Notes: a model not told the origin generated them from the letters alone. A stretch of 48,062 nt of DNA from an uncultured Verrucomicrobiota bacterium (GCA_902551155.1 CACDBG010000008.1:1-48062); one strand, 5' to 3'; numbered from the stretch's first letter, positions 19,601 through 29,165 are shown. Made by a program: numbers and translations.

Positions 19601-20042
19601 CAAAACCATTAGCTGCTCCCTTACTTGCGGGACAATCAGCATTACCGGAAACTTTCGTGGGCCTGCCTTCGTTAGACTCTGCCAAAAGCGGGATCGCTCC
19701 GGTTCGTGTCGGCATAGCAGTAGCAAAATACATCGGCACACCATGAACGTATTCCTGACCGTGTATTCCCTCACTAGTTTCAGCACCAAAGGGAACAATA
19801 AGCTCTTCAGGACGGCGACAACCCACTCCAAGCATTCCTGCTCCTGCCAATCCCGCCGACGCCCCCATAAGTTTGAGAAAATCTCGACGTGAAAAATCTT
19901 CAGGCAACTCCGATGCCCCCTCCGGAAACTCCCTATCAGACCATTCAGGATGCTCAACTTCACCCATGGACTCGCCAATGCTACGCCAATAACGCGATTC
20001 AACTGCGTTTCCAACCTGACCTGTTTTCGAATTCATCTTCAT
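16620..20042 (-). CDS. actB: ACIII subunit ActB, fused molybdopterin-fold and iron-sulfur protein
   Basis: A 1140-residue protein. It begins with a long N-terminal extension and then [14 protein letters not shown], a Tat-type signal of the extended kind seen in ACIII ActB. Residues from about 75 to 780 have the molybdopterin-oxidoreductase fold, which in ActB is known not to hold the cofactor. From about residue 800 a ferredoxin-like part carries four cysteine groups ([39 protein letters not shown] with CQSAC), enough for three 4Fe-4S clusters and one 3Fe-4S cluster. A histidine-rich tail ends the protein. It links the quinol site in ActC to the haems of ActA. It begins four bases after the actA stop. 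Confidence 0.95.
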   Translation of the reverse strand: MKMNSKTGQVGNAVESRYWRSIGESMGEVEHPEWSDREFPEGASELPEDFSRRDFLKLMGASAGLAGAGMLGVGCRRPEELIVPFGAETSEGIHGQEYVHGVPMYFATAMPTRTGAIPLLAESNEGRPTKVSGNADCPASKGAANGFAYASILNLYDPDRARTYFKNGKEMSKADAVEQLKSLAQSEGRTAFLMPSANSPSRDRMIGLIKDRMGDRVEFYVHEAIDFGIHARAASKAFEQSITPVWKFEKAEVILSLDCDFMGTEEDSGLYTCDFTKNRKLASADDSMNRLYSVEGLLTQTGANADHRLRANASRIGAVAVYIASKLGVLSDANSQKLIQDLTQEQKHWIDACLEDFEANKGKGLVVAGYRQPEEVHILVHHINGILGNNGNTVEFIPVATEQFGTLKDLSEDLGKYDRVVNLGCNPIYDGGVDIGSKAIVDKTEFRLTYFKKDESHSSLGKPSTRLCINAPLAHYLESWGDARANDGTIVSIQPLIAPLFDAMSELEVLSIYASVNPDTYQSAYDIVKDTFSGDSWEHYLHQGYQEGSKSTPVTDLELSQEIPSIAYSTIPSKSVEVVFTRDYSVDDGRFANNGWCQEVPDPITKITWDNVMSVSRKTAEKLGLEHGKKAKLTVQGKSIEAPVWVQPGMSDNTVSLPLGYGREGDLRIANFEYEKRPLINNNFFGAKVIDVGGFNFYKLRSSGRNLDFGEIENTGEDYPLSSTQEHWSMEGRPIVREATLEEFRKSEKKRAKELGKEEYNEKHFFPDNLGLGSHARNEGEIYEHPYQERPTLKSDVNQWGMSIDLNSCMGCNDCVIACQSENNIPIVGKEQVANGREMHWLRIDRYYTGRNHNPKEKDSDGLPLIKKIKDQGQNGDDVQHAEEWIDDPQVVNMPMSCVHCENAPCESVCPVNATVHDDEGLNVMAYNRCVGTRYCSNNCAWKVRRFNYFDYNKRPLENLYESPLTKPALFLDWLSDREKPSKKEDEWDLLELAKNPQVSVRMRGVMEKCDYCSSRIQAAKINKKVKAGTGGDVMIKDADLKTACQSACSADAITFGNLLDKDSRVVEEKNNPRTYETLDFLDNGARTTYLAKVRNPNPKMPDSYEKPFSTKEYKATEGGHGDDHGAHKGHGHSHKEDNH

Positions 20043-20046
20043 GGGT

Positions 20047-20700
20047 TTAACGGTGGCAAGCTGAACAGTTTTGACTGGAGCGAATCTTCATTTTATCCAC
20101 TAGTGCCTGCCCTTCACGATCAGCATCCCATTCGGCCGACGGTTCCCAATTTAAATTATAAACCTCACTTTGAGGCCTGACATTCTCATGCGGATTGCGA
20201 TGACATTCGAGGCAGAAAGCCATACTCAAGGACTTCGAGTGCTTAACCTCATCCATCTCATTGACCTTGCCATGGCATTTCACACAGGAAACGCCTCGGT
20301 TCACATGAACAGCGTGGTTGAAATACACATAGTCCGGCGTCTTGTGAATTTGCACCCAAGGTACTGGCGTATTTTCCTTAAAACTTTTCCGGATGGGTTC
20401 CAAACGTGGATCTTCAGCCAACACCATTGAGTGACATTTCATACACGTCTCTGCAGAAGGGATATTGGAGTACCAGGACTTGTCCACGTCATTGTGACAG
20501 TAACGACAATCGATACCCATCTGACCCGAATGAATCTCATGGGAAAATGAAACCGGTTGAATAGGTTGATACCCTACCCGTGTGTATTTTGGAGTAAAAT
20601 AATAGGTAACTCCTGCGACAACACAGGCACCAGCCACCAACACACCCACCGTCAGGATCAAAGGTAAGCGATTGGTCCATTTAGGAAAAATATTAGACAT
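20047..20700 (-). CDS. actA: ACIII subunit ActA, pentahaem cytochrome c
   Basis: A 217-residue protein with an N-terminal membrane helix and five c-type haem sites in order: CRYCH, CMKCH, CVKCH, CLECH and CSACH. Five is the count expected for ActA. It anchors in the cytoplasmic membrane with the haems in the periplasm and takes electrons from ActB. It is the first gene of the operon. A CRP-type inverted repeat lies about 70 bases upstream of its ATG, and a weak promoter-like pair (TTGCAC, 16 bases, TAGGAT) falls between that repeat and the gene. Confidence 0.95.
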   Translation of the reverse strand: MSNIFPKWTNRLPLILTVGVLVAGACVVAGVTYYFTPKYTRVGYQPIQPVSFSHEIHSGQMGIDCRYCHNDVDKSWYSNIPSAETCMKCHSMVLAEDPRLEPIRKSFKENTPVPWVQIHKTPDYVYFNHAVHVNRGVSCVKCHGKVNEMDEVKHSKSLSMAFCLECHRNPHENVRPQSEVYNLNWEPSAEWDADREGQALVDKMKIRSSQNCSACHR

Positions 20701-20758
20701 CCAAAGAGAACCGTCCCGGCCCGAATCCTACGAATCTAGGGATTTTGTGCAAGGTGAT

Positions 20759-20778
20759 TTTGTGATTTTTTTCACAAA
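20759..20778. promoter_or_regulatory. CRP/FNR-family inverted repeat upstream of actA
   Basis: TTTGTGA-N6-TCACAAA is a perfect inverted repeat with 7-base arms. It contains TGTGA-N6-TCACA, the ideal recognition pattern of the CRP branch of the CRP/FNR regulator family. Its centre is about 68 bases before the actA ATG and about 50 before a possible start of transcription, a usual place for an activator site. The stem is AT-rich with no T-run after it, so it is a poor terminator for the tRNA gene upstream. No CRP/FNR regulator gene is present in the window. Confidence 0.6.
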
Positions 20779-20811
20779 GTCTGAAAATGACAACCTCAGA
20801 GAGAGTAAAAT

Positions 20812-20885
20812 TGGAGGCGAGGGCCGGAATCGAACCGGCGATAGAGCTTTTGCAGAGCCCTGCCTTACCACTTGGCTACCCCGCC
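20812..20885 (-). tRNA. tRNA-Cys (anticodon GCA), CCA encoded
   Basis: The minus strand folds as a full cloverleaf: acceptor GGCGGGG with CCTCGCC (one G-U), D-arm with AGTGGTAAGGC, anticodon stem GGGCT/AGCTC around loop CTGCAAA (anticodon GCA), and T-arm GCCGG-TTCGAAT-CCGGC. The 3' end is T-CCA, with U73, the discriminator base expected for tRNA-Cys. It lies between mtnA and actA in the same direction. Confidence 0.97.
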
Positions 20886-20932
20886 TTAAGGGACGAGAGA
20901 CTGTATCGGTGAAAGCGGAAAAGTCAATTTTG

Positions 20933-22033
20933 TTAGACACAGCCCAACTTACGGCGGTACTTCCATAATTCACGTGGCTTGAAGATTCCTTTTGGAGTGA
21001 TAATTCCACTAATCAGCTCAGGAGGCGTCACGTCAAAAGCAGGATTGCGGGCATTACTTCCACGGTTAGCCACAAATACCTCGCGCCACCGATCAAGGTT
21101 ATCTACGCCCCATGCACTTAAGACCTCTTTGCTCTCACGTTCCTCAATGGGTATCTCCACCCCTGCCCGCAATTCCCAGTCAATTGTTGAAAGTGGTATT
21201 GCAACATAAAAAGGTATTTTATGTCGTGCAGCTAGCACTGCCTTGGTGTAGGTGCCTATCTTATTTGCTACTTCTCCTGTACGGCCGAGAGTGCGATCAC
21301 TTCCCACGATCACCAAATCAACTTCACCACGCTGCATCAAATGCCCAGCGGCATTATCAGCAATCACTTCATGAGAAACACCCTGCTGATGCAATTCCCA
21401 TGCAGTTAATGCCGCCCCCTGTGATCTCGGACGAGTCTCATCACAAAACACATGAAAAGATTTTCCTTTAGCTTGAGCAGCATACATAGGAGCCGTAGCA
21501 CTGCCCACATCCACGAAAGCTAGCCAGCCAGCATTACAATGAGTTAGCACAGACGAACCATTCTTGATAAGTTTTACACCATGACGACCGATCGCTTCGC
21601 AGTGAGCTACGTCCTCATTGGCAAATCTTTCAGCCGCCTTTAAAGCAAAACGCTGCTGTGCCTCAATAGTGGGACCTTTGATCATGCTTGCACGCACACC
21701 GTTCATTGCATTAACCAAATCCACTGCTGTGGGACGTGCCCCGGCAAGAGTTCGGTAAACACGGTCCACATGCCTATTAAAGGCGTCTAGAGTTTTTCCA
21801 GAGAATGACCGAACCCCCTGCGCAAGCCCATAAGCAGCAGTTGCACCAATGGCTCCAGCACCACGCACGGTCATATTGGTAATTGCGCGGGCTGTTTGTT
21901 TATAGGTCGAGGTACGGGTGAGCTCAAAAGCGTGAGGCAATCGTCGTTGCTCTATCAGAACAACCTCGTTACTCCGAACATCGAAGGACACAGTACGAAA
22001 TTGTTTCGTTCGACCGTGGACTCGAACCCTCAT
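20933..22033 (-). CDS. mtnA: S-methyl-5-thioribose-1-phosphate isomerase
   Basis: A protein of about 366 residues of the MtnA / eIF2B-like family. It converts methylthioribose-1-phosphate into methylthioribulose-1-phosphate in the methionine salvage pathway. Key parts are MTVRGAGAIGATAAYGLAQG, the VLTHCNAGWLA loop holding the catalytic cysteine, and IVGSDRTLGRTGEVANKIGTY holding the catalytic aspartate, followed by IPFYVAIPLSTID and IEERESKEV. An ATG at 22033 is the preferred start; a TTG three bases earlier is less likely. It begins three bases after the TPR gene stop. No other salvage genes are seen here. The related ribose-1,5-bisphosphate isomerases are a less likely alternative. Confidence 0.92.
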   Translation of the reverse strand: MRVRVHGRTKQFRTVSFDVRSNEVVLIEQRRLPHAFELTRTSTYKQTARAITNMTVRGAGAIGATAAYGLAQGVRSFSGKTLDAFNRHVDRVYRTLAGARPTAVDLVNAMNGVRASMIKGPTIEAQQRFALKAAERFANEDVAHCEAIGRHGVKLIKNGSSVLTHCNAGWLAFVDVGSATAPMYAAQAKGKSFHVFCDETRPRSQGAALTAWELHQQGVSHEVIADNAAGHLMQRGEVDLVIVGSDRTLGRTGEVANKIGTYTKAVLAARHKIPFYVAIPLSTIDWELRAGVEIPIEERESKEVLSAWGVDNLDRWREVFVANRGSNARNPAFDVTPPELISGIITPKGIFKPRELWKYRRKLGCV

Positions 22034-22036
22034 CAA

Positions 22037-22453
22037 TCAGTCCTGAGTCGCCTCAAGCTCTGCAATTTCCTGCTCAATACCCGCATAGATTTCATTCTGG
22101 CGAAGAAGCTCAAGATCAGAATCTTTTCGCAAATGATCAAAATCGCGGTAGCCATAATGAATGGCCTTACGGAGGGCGTTGGCCGCTTTTCGGAATTCCT
22201 CGGTAAGCGAAAAACTACAGGCCAAGTTATAGTGGACCAAAGGATCACTAGGACAAAGACGAGCTAGGCGGCGGTCTACACTGAGCCCATCCTCAAATCG
22301 GCCACGACGCGTATAATCATCACCCAACAGCTGAAGAGCTTCAACGTAACGGCGATCCCGCTGGGTGACCCCTTCGAGAAATTGAATCTCTATATCTAAA
22401 TCCCGCTGCTCGCGATTCGAAAGCTTCCGTCCTGAACTATTTAATTCGGCCAT
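22037..22453 (-). CDS. Small TPR-repeat protein
   Basis: A 138-residue soluble protein with a charged N terminus and about two tetratricopeptide repeats (YVEALQLLGDDYTRRGRFED; PLVHYNLACSFSLTEEFRKA with ALRKAIHYGY). Such repeats bind partner proteins, so an adaptor role is plausible, but no partner can be named. It sits between mfd and mtnA on the same strand with gaps of 44 and 3 bases and is probably co-transcribed with mtnA. Its NLACSFSLTEEFRKA resembles NLACYKCQSGDLDAA in the other TPR protein at 29916-30422. Confidence 0.75.
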   Translation of the reverse strand: MAELNSSGRKLSNREQRDLDIEIQFLEGVTQRDRRYVEALQLLGDDYTRRGRFEDGLSVDRRLARLCPSDPLVHYNLACSFSLTEEFRKAANALRKAIHYGYRDFDHLRKDSDLELLRQNEIYAGIEQEIAELEATQD

Positions 22454-22497
22454 GGGGTTTTAGGTGGCTCAGAAGGGCTAAACTAAGTCACAGACCA

Positions 22498-25400
22498 TTA
22501 CAATGCCAACAACAACTTTTTCACCTCACGCAACCGAGCTAACGCTTTCTTTTTTATTAAACGAGGAAACTTCCCCCCAAGCGAGATATAATCACCAGAT
22601 CGTTTCAACTTTAGCCGATCTTTGTCGACCACAATAGAATCAATACCTTGATCCGAAGCGATTACTTTTAGTTCACCAACCAGCAGCAAGTGCTCCATTG
22701 CATGGGGTAATTTTCCAAAACGATCCCGTAGTTCGTTGGATAAACTTCGAACTGTTGATCGATCATCAGCCTGAGCCAGACGACGATAAACGTCAATACG
22801 CTGCGGTAATAAGGAAATATAATTCATAGGAATATAAGCCGGAGCAATTTCACAGGTATTTTCTTCAGAATTAGACTCAGGCATATCACTATCATATTCT
22901 TCCAATTCACAGATATCTTCCCGTGGAACCGAAATGGTGCTTTTTGATTTACCTGACTGTGACCGTGTAGATTGCTTAGGGGCAGTATCCTGCTCAGGGC
23001 TTAGCGTGAGGAAATCAAACTTTGTCTCAACCTCCACTCGCCTCTTCACCTTCTCTCCTTTCAATTGAGAGACACTTTGCTTAAGGAGCTGACAATAAAG
23101 CTCAAAGCCCACCGCAGTAATATGACCACTCTGCTCCGGACCCAGTAAATTTCCAGCGCCCCGAATTTCAAGATCCCGCATCGCAATCTTGAAACCACTC
23201 CCAAGACTGGAATATTGTTTAATGGCACTAATCCGTCGCCGCGCATCAGCCAGTAATGCCGCGTGTCGAGGCAGCAACACATATGCATAAGCTTGATGTT
23301 TGTAACGACCAACCCGACCGCGTAACTGATAAAGATCACTCAATCCAAACCGATCTGCTCGATCAATGATAATCGTGTTGGCATTAGGAATATCGATGCC
23401 ACTTTCGATGATAGTTGTTGATAATAGCACATCTGCCTTGCCCTCAATAAAAGAAGTCATAACCTCTTCCAGCTCATCTGACTTCATTTGACCATGCCCT
23501 ACTACGATGCGGGCTTCGGGCACAATACCCCGCAGTTTTTTCTCCACGGTATGAATTGTTCCAACGCGATTATGTAAAAAAAACACCTGCCCCCCCCGAT
23601 GCAATTCACGTCGAATGGCTTTACTGATAAGATCTTCATTATAATCAGCAACAATAGTCTCGACGGGCAAACGGTCTACCGGTGGAGTCTCTATTGTGCT
23701 CATATCGCGCGCTCCGGTAAGAGCAAGGTACAGTGTCCGAGGGATAGGTGTCGCACTGAGCGTAAGCACATCCACATGCGTGCGCAGCATCTTGAAGCGC
23801 TCCTTATGAGCGACCCCAAAACGCTGCTCCTCATCGATAACCACCAAGCCTAAGTCCCTAAATACTACATCAGGTTGAACGAGCCGATGTGTTCCAATCA
23901 CGATATCCACTGCCCCTGCCTTCAAAGCACCCACTGTTTTTGCTTGTTGGCTTTTGGTTCGAAAACGCGAGAGCAATTCAACCCGAACCGGATACTCCAT
24001 CATACGCTCGGTAAATGTGTTAAAATGCTGCTGTGCAAGCACCGTGGTGGGAACCAATACCGCCACCTGTTTACCTGCCATAACCGCCTTAAAAACAGCG
24101 CGAATAGCCACTTCAGTTTTTCCAAAACCCACATCACCGCAAATCAACCGATCCATGGGCTTTTCGTTTTGCATATCGTTCTTGGCCTGTTCGATAGCCT
24201 TCATCTGATCCTGTGTTTCCTCATATACGAAGGAGGTTTCAAACTCCCGCTGCCAAGTCGTATCCTCGCCAAAAGCGTGGCCATGCTCGGTTTCACGGAC
24301 CGCTTGGATACGCAGAAGCTCTGCTGCCAGATCACGAACCGCTTTCTCAGCTTTCTCCTTGGTTTTCTCCCAGCGTTTACCGCCGAGTATATTAAGTGGA
24401 GGATTGATTTTACCAGAGCCTACATATTTGCTCACCAAGTGGGCCTCACTCACCGGCACATAAAGCTTGGGAGGAGGGTTTTTCGGATCGCTCTGAGCAT
24501 ACTCAATAACAATGCATTCGTGAGCACTTTTATCATCTCCCTCTTTCGATCCGGAAAGCGGCATGACCTTCATCCCTAAATATCGCCCTATCCCGTGCTG
24601 AACGTGCACCACATAATCTCCCTTTTCCAGTTCGGTGAAGTTAATATCAAAAGCCGACTTCGTAGCACCACCATACGAACTTTTCATACGCCGCGGGCGC
24701 TGCACTTTGTAGCGCCCAAAGATTTCCGCATCACTTATCACCACCCACTTTTCCTCATTGAACAAAAATCCTCGACTCAACGTTCCGTGAAGAATATCCA
24801 ACTTACCACCTTCCTTCACAAACCCATATTCATCCCACAACTCCTCTAACCTCTCTTGTTCACCCTCATTGTTACACAACATCAATACCTTATATCCCTG
24901 TCGCCGCCATCGGTGAATTTGCCCGAAAAACTCCCGCCTTTGCGCATCAACAATTTGCGGATCAGAAATTTGAGCACCCATGGGTCGGAAAACCTCCAGA
25001 CTAGTAATGTCCAACTGCACATCAGATGCTTCACTGTCCAGCTCGTACAATTCTATACGACTGAGATTTCGCTCATCCATACGGTTGCATAGCGTAGCCC
25101 ATTCAACGTGGAACTGATCGCCAGGAGGAACCTCCATTACTTTTTGTGCGGCCATTTCCTCAATGCTGTCAGGATCGCAAAAGAGGAGAATGCTATCTTC
25201 TGGCAGATGCTCCAAAAGAGTTGTTCTCCCTGAACCCTTGATATGCCTAAGTAAACCAACTTCTCCACCTGGAGAAATATCTACCTGATCAATTTTATCC
25301 CGTGAAATCTGGCTTTGCGGATTGAAGTAGCGAATGGATTCAAGCTCATCACCGAAAAACTCAAAACGAATGGGCCACGGTGTAGTAAAAGGAAAAACAT

Positions 25401-25962
25401 CAACAATTCCCCCTCGAAGAGAAAGCTCACCACGCGCAGTAACCTGAGCTTCAGGTTCGTAGCCCTGTTCTTCCAACCACTCGATAAAATCCAATGGATC
25501 AAGCCTCTCTCCCAACTTCAATGTCCGTGTGCGGTGAAAAATCTCCTGTGGAGACAGGGTGCATTGCATCAACGAGGCGACCGTAGCAGTAATCACCAGA
25601 GGCTGCTCTCCCTTCAGCGCCTGAAGCGTTTCAAGACGTTCACTGATCACGTCAGCGTGCGGGAGTTTATCTTCATGCGGTAACACCTCCCAATCCGGAT
25701 AAAACTGAGCTTTCATGTCCGACTTCAGGAGCCTCAACCAAGTTTCAAGGTCCTGCTGAAGGATTTCCTGCTGTTTAAGTTTCCCTGTAAGTAGAACAAC
25801 CGGACGATGAGTTTGAACCCCAAGAATCGCACCCAAATGAGCCCAGCCAGCCAAGTCCACCCCCCCACAAGACAAAGCGCCGCCGGCCGCAATACGTTTA
25901 ACCAGCTCTTTGCCAGCGGACGATGCGATAACCTGATTGAATAATTGTGAGCGCTCACTCAT
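22498..25962 (-). CDS. mfd: Transcription-repair coupling factor Mfd
   Basis: A 1154-residue protein, close to the usual Mfd length. It removes RNA polymerase stalled at DNA lesions and recruits UvrA. In order it has a UvrB-like N-terminal region, a CarD-like RNA polymerase interaction domain ([20 protein letters not shown]), then the RecG-like motor with Walker [15 protein letters not shown], a DEEQRFGV box, [12 protein letters not shown] and QLRGRVGR, and a C-terminal TRCF domain. I chose the ATG at 25962 (MSERSQLF). The frame stays open for another 297 bases, but that extension overlaps the divergent gene at 26071 and has no family likeness. A 110-residue charged linker before the TRCF domain contains a Ser/Lys-rich stretch. 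Confidence 0.96.
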   Translation of the reverse strand: MSERSQLFNQVIASSAGKELVKRIAAGGALSCGGVDLAGWAHLGAILGVQTHRPVVLLTGKLKQQEILQQDLETWLRLLKSDMKAQFYPDWEVLPHEDKLPHADVISERLETLQALKGEQPLVITATVASLMQCTLSPQEIFHRTRTLKLGERLDPLDFIEWLEEQGYEPEAQVTARGELSLRGGIVDVFPFTTPWPIRFEFFGDELESIRYFNPQSQISRDKIDQVDISPGGEVGLLRHIKGSGRTTLLEHLPEDSILLFCDPDSIEEMAAQKVMEVPPGDQFHVEWATLCNRMDERNLSRIELYELDSEASDVQLDITSLEVFRPMGAQISDPQIVDAQRREFFGQIHRWRRQGYKVLMLCNNEGEQERLEELWDEYGFVKEGGKLDILHGTLSRGFLFNEEKWVVISDAEIFGRYKVQRPRRMKSSYGGATKSAFDINFTELEKGDYVVHVQHGIGRYLGMKVMPLSGSKEGDDKSAHECIVIEYAQSDPKNPPPKLYVPVSEAHLVSKYVGSGKINPPLNILGGKRWEKTKEKAEKAVRDLAAELLRIQAVRETEHGHAFGEDTTWQREFETSFVYEETQDQMKAIEQAKNDMQNEKPMDRLICGDVGFGKTEVAIRAVFKAVMAGKQVAVLVPTTVLAQQHFNTFTERMMEYPVRVELLSRFRTKSQQAKTVGALKAGAVDIVIGTHRLVQPDVVFRDLGLVVIDEEQRFGVAHKERFKMLRTHVDVLTLSATPIPRTLYLALTGARDMSTIETPPVDRLPVETIVADYNEDLISKAIRRELHRGGQVFFLHNRVGTIHTVEKKLRGIVPEARIVVGHGQMKSDELEEVMTSFIEGKADVLLSTTIIESGIDIPNANTIIIDRADRFGLSDLYQLRGRVGRYKHQAYAYVLLPRHAALLADARRRISAIKQYSSLGSGFKIAMRDLEIRGAGNLLGPEQSGHITAVGFELYCQLLKQSVSQLKGEKVKRRVEVETKFDFLTLSPEQDTAPKQSTRSQSGKSKSTISVPREDICELEEYDSDMPESNSEENTCEIAPAYIPMNYISLLPQRIDVYRRLAQADDRSTVRSLSNELRDRFGKLPHAMEHLLLVGELKVIASDQGIDSIVVDKDRLKLKRSGDYISLGGKFPRLIKKKALARLREVKKLLLAL

Positions 25963-26070
25963 CGAAGATGCGCGCAGAAAAAATACGCTTGCACGAGAAC
26001 ACCGAGGGGTCAAGCGCCCTATTGACAGAGTAACCTGCGAAGGTAGGATGACGTACACAGACTTATAACT

Positions 26071-27504
26071 ATGAAGATTATTGCAGCTATACTCGCCACA
26101 GCAATCGTTTCTGCAGCGATTACTTTTGTTGCTATTTCCACCGACAGCAAGGGAGAGGTGGAACGAAAGATTGAAGTAAAGGAAGATAGTTCCGGCCAAC
26201 AAATCGCAGAACTCGAAAAGAAACTTCGCGTGGCGGAAGCCGAGGCTGGCAAAGTACAAATCGTGCGCGAAGAGATTGTAGTTGCCGGTTCATCAACCGA
26301 AAGCCCCGAAGCGATCCTTGATTACTTGAGCAAGCTACCGATGGGTGACCGCAATGACCGAGGTGGCGACACTGATGAACATCGCGTACTGATCCGTCAA
26401 GTCATCCGCCAATTTGAAGAACTCACCTCCATGGGATCCGATGCACTTCCGGCTATCGACCGCTTTCTTGATCAAGGACTCGACTTGGTGCTCTGGGAAA
26501 ACACCTCGCAAATTACCACACGCAATTGGGAGCGCGGAGAGGTTTTCCTTGATCCGATTTTCCCTCCGTCCTTACGAATCGGCCTTTTCAATTCCGTCCG
26601 GCATATCGGCAAACGCAGTGGTGCAGACCTTCAAGAATGCGAACGCATCATCCTCAAAGTTTTAGGCACGACCGGCAGGTCACTTGAGGTTTCCTATCTG
26701 GCACTGGTTTTAGATGATCTTTCAAAGGATCAACACACCGATGCATACCTGCAGGCAGCCCACGAGCTTCTTATTGACTTCTATGATAAGAGACCAAAAT
26801 CAGCCAATGGATTACTTATGTCATTGGACGAAAGAGAAGTCTCGTATCTGGACCGTCAAAATAAATGGCTGCTTTGGAACATGTTAAGGAACAAAAAGGA
26901 CGCCACTTTCATGGACCAAGCCAAAAAGGAGCTACTTTACGAATATAACCGGACCGAAAAGAAAGACGGTCAGGAAATTGAAGTAGGCTATACCGGTATT
27001 GATCGATCTGTTTTGAGTTACCTCACAGGTGTCCTCGGAAAAGATGCGATGCCAATAATCCGTGACATATATGAGACTCCCGATCTAGGCGATCGCAACC
27101 GAAGCACACTCAGGCAGGTAGCCGCCAACTACATGGGGGTCAGTGAGGATGCCAGTATTATGGTTAATAGCCGAATGAATGAAGGATTTGCACTCTTGGC
27201 CTCACTGGATGACAAGAAAAAGGAAAAGGAAAACCGAGACCGAGGCTTAAGAACCGTTAGTTATTACCTAGGCAAACTGGGTGAGGGCAAAAATGTTGCA
27301 CCGGAAACCCTGATGGCCCGGCAAAATTACCTATCCTCTTTACGCTCCCAAACTCAGGACAAGGAAGTTCTTAACTGGATGGACAACACCCAAAAACAAC
27401 TTCAAGCCATGGGTGACCCCGAAAGAGCCAAGAAAATGGACGGCCGCTTCGATGCCCGGCGTAAAGTAGATGATCAAAGGCGCGATAATAACCGCCGCCG
27501 ATAG
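26071..27504 (+). CDS. Membrane-anchored alpha-helical protein of unknown function
   Basis: A 477-residue protein with an N-terminal signal or anchor (IIAAILATAIVSAAITFVAIS), then a short coiled coil (QQIAELEKKLRVAEAEAGKV), then a long helical body without cysteine-rich or catalytic motifs, possibly an alpha-solenoid of HEAT type. The end is very charged, with a run of R, D and N. It would face the periplasm. I do not recognise the family. It is divergent from mfd across about 108 bases that must hold both promoters, and 84 bases separate it from pyrF. Confidence 0.7.
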   Translation: MKIIAAILATAIVSAAITFVAISTDSKGEVERKIEVKEDSSGQQIAELEKKLRVAEAEAGKVQIVREEIVVAGSSTESPEAILDYLSKLPMGDRNDRGGDTDEHRVLIRQVIRQFEELTSMGSDALPAIDRFLDQGLDLVLWENTSQITTRNWERGEVFLDPIFPPSLRIGLFNSVRHIGKRSGADLQECERIILKVLGTTGRSLEVSYLALVLDDLSKDQHTDAYLQAAHELLIDFYDKRPKSANGLLMSLDEREVSYLDRQNKWLLWNMLRNKKDATFMDQAKKELLYEYNRTEKKDGQEIEVGYTGIDRSVLSYLTGVLGKDAMPIIRDIYETPDLGDRNRSTLRQVAANYMGVSEDASIMVNSRMNEGFALLASLDDKKKEKENRDRGLRTVSYYLGKLGEGKNVAPETLMARQNYLSSLRSQTQDKEVLNWMDNTQKQLQAMGDPERAKKMDGRFDARRKVDDQRRDNNRRR

Positions 27505-27588
27505 TTCATTTATTTATTTAACGCCCGCAAGAAGATCCTCAAACTTCATTCTGTTCAACCTCCTGTAGGGATGTTTTGATCCTGCGCA

Positions 27589-28293
27589 GTGAAGAACCCC
27601 ATCATTGTTGCACTGGATGTTCCTGAAGCGAGCGCCGCACTCACACTGGCCGAAGCAGTTGCCCCGGCAGTCGGCGCTTTCAAGATCGGCAAGGAACTCT
27701 TTGTCTCTGCAGGCCCGGACATCGTCAAGCGCGTGCGCGATACGGGTGCGGCAGTGTTTCTAGATCTTAAGTTTCATGATATTCCCAATACCGTAGCCAA
27801 GGCAGTAGCCAGTGCCACACGACTGGATGTGCAAATGTTAACGGTCCACACATGTGGTGGGAGCACGATGCTTGAGCGTGCCTTGGAAGGGGCCAATGAA
27901 GCAGCTGAACAAACAGGCAATGAAGCACCACTGATTTTGGGAGTCACAGTACTAACCAGCATGGATGAGAGTGACCTTAATGAAGTAAGTGTAAATAAAA
28001 CTCCTGAAAGCCAGGTCATCCACCTTGCCCAGATGGCAACTGGAGCTGGCCTCAAGGGCTTGGTGTGTTCACCAAAGGAAATTGCCCCCTTACGTGAAGT
28101 ATTACCAGCTGAAGTAAAACTGGTCACCCCGGGTATCCGCCCTGCGGGCAGTGAAACAGGTGATCAGAAACGGGTGATGAGCCCGGCTGACGCAGTTCAA
28201 GCAGGCGCAGATTGGCTGGTAATTGGCCGACCGATTTACGCAGCAGACCATCCACGAGAAGCAGCCGAAGCCATATTGGATAGTTTAAATTAA
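27589..28293 (+). CDS. pyrF: Orotidine 5'-phosphate decarboxylase
   Basis: A 234-residue TIM-barrel enzyme making UMP from OMP in pyrimidine synthesis. It shows the N-terminal IIVALDVPEA strand, the catalytic LDLKFHDIPNTV motif (D-x-K-x2-D type), LTVHTCGG and the C-terminal LVTPGIRP and VIGRPIYAA phosphate-binding loops. The start is GTG at 27589, the only start after the nearest upstream stop. No clear ribosome-binding site is visible. Its last bases overlap the end of the convergent fatty-acid-hydroxylase fragment by four. Confidence 0.96.
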   Translation: MKNPIIVALDVPEASAALTLAEAVAPAVGAFKIGKELFVSAGPDIVKRVRDTGAAVFLDLKFHDIPNTVAKAVASATRLDVQMLTVHTCGGSTMLERALEGANEAAEQTGNEAPLILGVTVLTSMDESDLNEVSVNKTPESQVIHLAQMATGAGLKGLVCSPKEIAPLREVLPAEVKLVTPGIRPAGSETGDQKRVMSPADAVQAGADWLVIGRPIYAADHPREAAEAILDSLN

Positions 28294-28571
28294 TTCCGAC
28301 CTTTTAAATGGGTCCATGTTCCCAACAGCCAATCCCATAGGGGCGAACTAACTCCATAATTACCCTTACTCTCCACCTTATGATGGTTTAGGTGGTGGTT
28401 ACGCAAAAAACGCCCCAACCGCGTCTTGGGTTTACAATGGTGAATAGCCAAGTGTACCCCTTCATAAAAAAGGTAACTCAAGATAAAAAACCCCATGAAG
28501 ACCGTTAGAGCATGAACCGGCAACACCAGAAAAAAGATTAATAAAACTAAAGGTGAATTAACCCAATCAGA
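28290..28571 (-). pseudogene. C-terminal fragment of a fatty acid hydroxylase / sterol desaturase
   Basis: From a GTG at 28526, 78 residues can be read; the open frame extends to 28571 with no ATG. It has one membrane pair and the last histidine groups of the fatty-acid-hydroxylase superfamily (GVHLAIHHC and NHHLNHHKVESKGNYG), then GVSSPLWDWLLGTW. These enzymes need eight histidines for a di-iron site. The first two groups (H-x3-4-H and H-x2-HH) and roughly half of the protein are missing, so it cannot be active. The break is at the same place where the LRR gene on the other strand loses its own 5' end. Confidence 0.75.
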
Positions 28572-28581
28572 TTACAATAAA

Positions 28582-28953
28582 TTGGACAGATTAGATTTGG
28601 AGGGTATGGGGCTCAAAGAAATCAAAGGATTGCATAATCTTGAGGAATTAAAATTTTTGAGAGTTGCAGGGAATAGATTGAAACAAATAGGGCAAATTGA
28701 GGAACTAACAAACTTAACTGAACTTAACCTTATTAATTGTCAAATCTCAGACACAAAGGGCCTTGAAAAACTGACAAAGTTAAAATGGCTGGGGCTCAGC
28801 AAAAACAAACTCACTAATCTTAAAAATTTGGAAAAACTCACTCAGTTGGAGTTCTTATATGTAGCTCATAATCCAAACCTACCCTTTTCTGAAATTGTAC
28901 GGATTCAAAAATTACTCCCGAAATGTCAAATTAAACATAATGCAACGGAGTGA
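28582..28953 (+). CDS. Leucine-rich-repeat protein, N-terminally truncated remnant
   Basis: A 123-residue frame from a TTG at 28582 (an ATG is at 28606), open upstream to 28516 with further LRR-type sequence (GELTQSDYNKLDRLDLEG). It contains about four leucine-rich repeats of 22 residues (KLTKLKWLGLSKNKLTNLKN as example) and ends LPKCQIKHNATE, a C-terminal signature common in Verrucomicrobiota LRR proteins. Those proteins usually have a signal peptide and an N-terminal part, both missing here. It is probably a decayed gene, though the repeats themselves are intact. No ribosome-binding site is seen. Confidence 0.6.
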   Translation: MDRLDLEGMGLKEIKGLHNLEELKFLRVAGNRLKQIGQIEELTNLTELNLINCQISDTKGLEKLTKLKWLGLSKNKLTNLKNLEKLTQLEFLYVAHNPNLPFSEIVRIQKLLPKCQIKHNATE

Positions 28954-28979
28954 AGGCAGGGATTTTATCACTCATTTCC

Positions 28980-29162
28980 CTACCATACCTGCACTGAATC
29001 TGCCTCAAAGATTTCTTCCAGCAAAACCGAGTAATCACCTTCCGGATCAACCTGTGTTAGGTCTACCACACGCGTTTCATGTCCTGCCGCTTCTTGCGCA
29101 GCAATCACACTATTGGCCAGTCCATCGCCTTCCCTAGTTGTCATATGAAAGATTCGAGCCAT
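28980..29162 (-). CDS. Small protein downstream of DsrE/DsrF-like genes
   Basis: A 60-residue protein, MARIFHMTTREGDGLANSVI at the start and ending ADSVQVW. It begins three bases after the stop of the DsrF-like gene and is therefore co-transcribed with it. Its place as third gene after a DsrE-like and a DsrF-like gene recalls DsrH/TusB, and the short length could fit, but the sequence has no cysteine and I see no clear likeness to TusB. Function unassigned. Confidence 0.55.
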   Translation of the reverse strand: MARIFHMTTREGDGLANSVIAAQEAAGHETRVVDLTQVDPEGDYSVLLEEIFEADSVQVW

Positions 29163-29165
29163 TTT

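Noticed and set aside
20728-21009. 93-residue minus-strand frame across the tRNA-Cys gene
   Set aside because: It runs through a full tRNA and the mtnA end; no protein likeness.
23875-24579. 234-residue plus-strand frame inside mfd
   Set aside because: Antisense to conserved motor motifs of mfd; no family-like sequence.
25963-26259. 297-base upstream extension of the mfd frame
   Set aside because: It overlaps the divergent gene at 26071, has no Mfd-family likeness and the ATG at 25962 gives the normal length.
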